Positions 60,958 through 64,000 of a stretch of DNA of 64,000 nt are shown in pieces. The stretch comes from Saccharothrix sp. ALI-22-I (GTDB lineage: Bacteria; Actinomycetota; Actinomycetes; Mycobacteriales; Pseudonocardiaceae). The stretch spans positions 1-64,000 of the forward strand of contig NZ_MTQP01000058.1 in NCBI RefSeq assembly GCF_001984175.1, given 5' to 3'. The notes under the pieces are model-generated. The model was given only the letters and a program-made list of their open reading frames with translations, did not search any database and was not told the origin of the DNA. Each line of letters starts with the position of its first letter. The first letter of the stretch is position 1. The translations under genes were made by a program, and so were the position numbers.

Positions 60958-61154
60958 CGGAGCCGATCACCCGGCTGCCCTGTCCAGCCTTCTCAGGACC
61001 TCGGAAATCCTGGAACTCGTGCTCGCGCTGATCACAGGTCGAGTTCGGTGCCGACACCCGCTTCCCGTGCCGTCCCTCGGCCCCACACCGATGCGCGCCC
61101 CGCACGACGCCTGGGCGATGCTCGTACTCGCCGTGGACATCCTGGCGACGCAGG

Positions 61155-61370
61155 TCAAAGGCACAATGCCGACTTCTTGGTCTTCGAGGTGGTGAGGACC
61201 GGGGTGGTGTTGTCGATGTTGGACAGGGTGTGGCGGACGAACAGGATGTGGTCGTCGAGGTGGATGTCGTGCCAGTGCAGGGCGAGGGCTCGCCTTTGCG
61301 CAGGCCGGTGCCGATGACGACTTCGTACAGGTCGGCCAGCGGGTCGTCGTGGTCGGGAACGCACACTCCA
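61155..61370 (-). pseudogene. Tyrosine recombinase (integrase) remnant
   Basis: Two minus-strand frames together read YEVVIGTGLRKGE and ALALHWHDIHLDDHILFVRH, followed by TLSNIDNTTPVLTTSKTKKS. This is the region around the first catalytic Arg of phage-type integrases. A frameshift splits it at about 61290, and nothing of the C-terminal RHRY part follows. Confidence 0.65.
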
Positions 61371-61470
61371 CGGCGTCCGAGCAGCTCGCCCTGCTCCGCG
61401 ACGGCGGCCTGCTCACCTCCCGCCGCGACGGCAAGACCGTCTACTACCGCGCCGACGGGGCCAGAGCCCA
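61340..61470 (+). pseudogene. ArsR-family regulator scrap
   Basis: The plus frame reads STASEQLALLRDGGLLTSRR then DGKTVYYRADGAR, the recognition helix and wing of an ArsR-type repressor. No start or metal-site helix is left. It is in frame with the following gene, so automatic annotation could wrongly fuse them. Confidence 0.55.
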
Positions 61471-61555
61471 CTTGTCACCCACAAAGCCATGCACCCGACG
61501 ACCGCGGTGTGGTCCCCTGTTAATCGGGTCGGGGACACCGTTGTGGGGGGTTGGG

Positions 61556-63475
61556 ATGAGCGAAGACAGATCGAAGGCACAGCCACCGGCGGCCGAACCG
61601 CCGGACGAAGCGTCAGTGTCACAGCTTGTTGCCGAACCAGCACAACTTGAAACCACGGTCGCAGAACTGCCGACGGAGCCGGCATCGGCGGAGCAGGAAG
61701 CGATGGCGGAGCAGGAAGCACCGACCACCGAAACGGCAACCGCCGAACCGCCGGCGGACCCCGCACCGGCCGAATCGGAAGCACCGCAGGCCACCGAGCC
61801 GACAGCGGCCGACTCGCCGGCCGCCGGACCGGATCCGGCTGAACCACCGGCCGCCGGACCGGCGACCGCCCACTCCTCCGAACTCTCGGCGGCTTACCCC
61901 ACCGTGGTGAGTCCGTGGGCACGGCCGACCGGGCCGGAGGAGCAAGCCGAGTGGGTCGACCCGACGCCGACCGACCCGATCCTGCGGATACCTCCGACGC
62001 CGCCCGAGCCGAAATCCACCGCGGCAGCCGTGCTGTTGAACCTGACCGGGGTCGGCGCCGGCTACTTCTACCTGCACCGACGCTGGCAGGCGTGGACGGC
62101 GACGGTCCTCGCCGTCGTGCTCGTCGTCGTCGCGTTCGCCACCAACGCGGCGGCCAACCCGTGGTTGTGGCGGATCCTGGCGGCGGTCTGGCTCGCGATC
62201 CTCGTTCTCGACGCGCGGCGGATCGCGGTGAAGCACCCGCCGATCGCGAACCGCCGGCCCGTGGTGATCGGGGCGATCGCGGTGGTCGCCGTGGTGGGCG
62301 CGTACATCGGGTACGGCGTGCTGGGCCGCGGCGCCTACGATGACGGGCTCGCCGCTCAGGGCCGCGGTGACTGCGCGGCGGCGACCGACCAGTTCAAGGC
62401 GGTGACCGGGCCCTACGAGCTGACGCTCAGCTCGGACATCGCCGCGGCGAACCGTGGCCTGGCCGAGTGCGCCGACTTCACCCACGCGGCCGACTCCGAG
62501 GACGAAGCCGCCGCCGTGCAGCGCTACGGCCAATTCCGCCTCGACCACCCGGACAGCCCGCTGAGCCCGTTCGTCCGCGACAAGCTCGTCGAGACCTACT
62601 CGACCTGGGCCCGCAGCCTGCGCGACGAGGGCCGGCTGTCCGATTCGATCAAGGTCTACCGCGACCTGCTCTCCGAGGACGAGTCGTTCGCCCCGGAGGT
62701 CGCCGACGCCTACCTGCGGCTGGCGAAGAAGCTCACCTCCGAACCGCCCGTCAGCGCCAGTGCGGCGGCCGCCGCCCTTGAGGCGATCGCCGACGAGTTC
62801 GGTGACACGCCGACCGCCAAGGAGGTGCCCGCGGCGTTCGACGCGCTCTACGCGGCGGCCACCGCGCCGCTCGCCGCCGGCCGGCCGTGCCAGGCGGTGG
62901 ACGTCCTTGCCTTCTTCGCGGGCCTGACCAACAAAGTCGCCGCGAAGGTGGTGGGCGAGGCGAAGAACCAATACCCGCGCGCCATGCTCGACTGCGGGCT
63001 GAACGAGCTGCGCGACGGCCAGGCGGCGGTCGCGGTCGGCACGCTGGACCGGTTCATCAGGACCTTCCCGGGCCACGGCGACCTGCCGCAGGCCCAGTCG
63101 GCGCAGATCGCCGCCCAGGTGGCCATCGGCACCGGCGCGCGGGTGCCGGTGCCCGCACCCCTCGGCGCGGGCGGCCCGATCACGATCACCTTCTACAACA
63201 CCGTCAACAGCTCGATCAACATCAAGTTGGCGGGCTCCACCGCGCACGAGTTCACCCTGCCGCCGTGTACGGCCTGCCCGGAGTTCTACGCGCCCGGCAC
63301 CGGCGCGGACGCCTGCAACTCGCCCATCGGGCGGCCCTTGTTCGCCGTCGGTCTGGGCGAGGGCACCCACCACGTGCTCGCCGAGTTCGAGGACAGCGGA
63401 GAACTGGTCAAGCAGTTCGACGCCAGTGCCGGCGGGTTCGACCTGTACTGCCTGTACGTGGAGCGCAACAGCTGA
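61556..63475 (+). CDS. Membrane-anchored tetratricopeptide-like protein of unknown function
   Basis: 639 residues. A Pro/Glu/Ala-rich cytoplasmic head (1-160) is followed by two hydrophobic hairpins ([38 protein letters not shown]) and a third helix ([20 protein letters not shown], near 240). An outer helical domain with repeat-like units ([40 protein letters not shown]) comes next, then a C-terminal beta domain ([20 protein letters not shown]) with Cys pairs in [10 protein letters not shown] recognise the architecture from actinobacteria but know no function. I took ATG 61556 because the frame before it is ArsR debris. It stands as a single gene before a terminator. Confidence 0.82.
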   Translation: MSEDRSKAQPPAAEPPDEASVSQLVAEPAQLETTVAELPTEPASAEQEAMAEQEAPTTETATAEPPADPAPAESEAPQATEPTAADSPAAGPDPAEPPAAGPATAHSSELSAAYPTVVSPWARPTGPEEQAEWVDPTPTDPILRIPPTPPEPKSTAAAVLLNLTGVGAGYFYLHRRWQAWTATVLAVVLVVVAFATNAAANPWLWRILAAVWLAILVLDARRIAVKHPPIANRRPVVIGAIAVVAVVGAYIGYGVLGRGAYDDGLAAQGRGDCAAATDQFKAVTGPYELTLSSDIAAANRGLAECADFTHAADSEDEAAAVQRYGQFRLDHPDSPLSPFVRDKLVETYSTWARSLRDEGRLSDSIKVYRDLLSEDESFAPEVADAYLRLAKKLTSEPPVSASAAAAALEAIADEFGDTPTAKEVPAAFDALYAAATAPLAAGRPCQAVDVLAFFAGLTNKVAAKVVGEAKNQYPRAMLDCGLNELRDGQAAVAVGTLDRFIRTFPGHGDLPQAQSAQIAAQVAIGTGARVPVPAPLGAGGPITITFYNTVNSSINIKLAGSTAHEFTLPPCTACPEFYAPGTGADACNSPIGRPLFAVGLGEGTHHVLAEFEDSGELVKQFDASAGGFDLYCLYVERNS

Positions 63476-63480
63476 TCCGG

Positions 63481-63520
63481 GGCGCGCCGCCGGACCCGGC
63501 AACAGGTCCGGCCGCGCGCC
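63481..63520. terminator. Hairpin terminator, 16-bp stem
   Basis: 63481-63496 pairs with 63505-63520 around 8 nt with one mismatch, starting 6 bp after the preceding stop. Confidence 0.8.
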
Positions 63521-63758
63521 TTCAGGCAGGGACGAGGTCTCGGCGAGGACGGTGTCTTGTCATCCTGTTGAAGCTCTGAGCGACCACTCCGCGAATCTGC
63601 GCGCTGCCGAAAGCCACCACCGTAACTGTGGCTTGCATGTTCGACCGCGACAGCTCGATGTCGTTGATCAAGACATCCGGGGTGCGGTCGACGCGGCGAG
63701 TGGTGTTGCCGTTGACAAGGCTTTGGTCACTTGATGGTGTAGGACCGCCAGTCCTGAG
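63521..63758. other. Intergenic stretch, nothing firmly recognised
   Basis: Local GC is lower than elsewhere. A minus-strand frame reads VLINDIELSRSNMQATVTVV around 63590-63690 and may be a scrap of a gene; I cannot assign it. Confidence 0.35.
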
Positions 63759-64000
63759 TCATGAGCCGCGTCCCGTGCGGCGTTGGTACTCGGCGAGCAT
63801 CCGTTCACCATATTCCTCGGCCTGGGCTTCCGTGCCGCCGTGTCCCCAGACGCGCCGCGACTCCTGGTGGTAGATCTCGTGGAAGATCGTCTTGATCGCT
63901 GTTTCCCGATCGGCCAGTCCCATGTCGGAGATGTAGATGATCGGTCGTCCCTGAGCATCGGTCAACCAGGACACGACCGGCTGCTGGGAGATCCGCCTAG
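63759..64000 (-). CDS. C-terminus of an HExxH domain protein (partial at right edge)
   Basis: About 80 residues are visible; the frame is open past 64000. The visible part has the zinc-peptidase-like HEIYHQESRRVWGHGG segment and ends AEEYGERMLAEYQRRTG. Domains of this kind form the toxic or processing tail of actinobacterial Rhs/polymorphic toxins. The two His and the Glu of HExxH are intact; a third ligand may be one of the later Glu residues. The role cannot be settled without the missing N-terminal part. Confidence 0.6.
   Translation of the reverse strand, partial: RRISQQPVVSWLTDAQGRPIIYISDMGLADRETAIKTIFHEIYHQESRRVWGHGGTEAQAEEYGERMLAEYQRRTGRGS

Noticed and set aside
61349-63475. Single 708-residue gene starting in the ArsR-like stretch
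   Set aside because: The first 69 residues are a repressor fragment plus non-coding-like residues; ATG 61556 begins the homogeneous Pro/Glu-rich head of the real protein.
1-64000. tRNA, rRNA and riboswitch genes
   Set aside because: No cloverleaf with conserved T-loop GTTCGAAT-like arm, no rRNA segments and no recognisable riboswitch core were found by eye on either strand.

Overview
The window is high-GC DNA (roughly 70 percent) with actinomycete codon use, sortase-anchored wall proteins, SARP-type regulator debris and large PKS/NRPS genes. An actinomycete of the Pseudonocardiaceae (Lentzea, Saccharothrix or Actinosynnema type) is the best guess; the genus is inferred from gene content only.

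Left part (1-6800): mostly broken genes. These are the 3' part of a STAND/WD40 protein, a 100-bp inverted-repeat element, one intact HNH-like gene, a Hint-domain toxin remnant, and a secreted-protein fragment abutting, tail to tail, a SARP regulator that has lost both ends.

Zinc-homeostasis region (6800-22130): two divergent operons of surface proteins built on the actinobacterial anchored-repeat domain flank a ZnuABC-type zinc importer. The importer's binding protein carries that domain inside its metal-loop position. Next come a Cys-rich 33-residue peptide, a His-rich duplicated protein, a methyltransferase, a Zur-type repressor, a CobW/ZNG1-like GTPase and a P-loop-less CobW paralogue. Six zinc-free ribosomal protein paralogues follow (S18, S14, L33, L28, L31, L32). 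Closely similar near-palindromes, core GACAATnnTTnTCg, lie upstream of most of these units.

Metallophore region (22777-48360): the same operator sequence precedes a stand-alone methyltransferase, a PKS-NRPS operon and a divergent NRPS/exporter-type ABC operon. The two megasynthases match the yersiniabactin proteins: HMWP2 (carrier-Cy-A(Cys)-PCP-Cy-PCP) and HMWP1 (KS-AT-KR-ACP-Cy-PCP-Cy-PCP-TE). They come with an oligopeptide/nickel-type importer in which one permease is fused to both ATPases, a YbtP/YbtQ-like ABC pair, a thioredoxin-reductase-like flavoprotein, a KSIII-like acyltransferase with an altered active site, and an unrecognised 217-residue protein. No salicylate synthase, salicyl-AMP ligase or thiazolinyl-imine reductase is present. 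My reading is a Zur-controlled zincophore of the yersiniabactin/coelibactin class with a different, unidentified starter. Zinc shortage would then switch on together the surface capture proteins, the importer, zinc-sparing ribosomal proteins, GTPase metallochaperones and this metallophore with its uptake routes.

Right part (48361-64000): a peptidoglycan-binding secreted protein, a broken IS1182-type transposase, a large SdrD-like sortase substrate, a sugar/acid catabolic cluster (fused MalF-MalG permease, lipoprotein, broken Gfo/Idh dehydrogenase, GntR regulator, enolase-superfamily dehydratase), integrase and ArsR scraps, a tetratricopeptide-like membrane protein, and at the edge the C-terminus of an HExxH protein.
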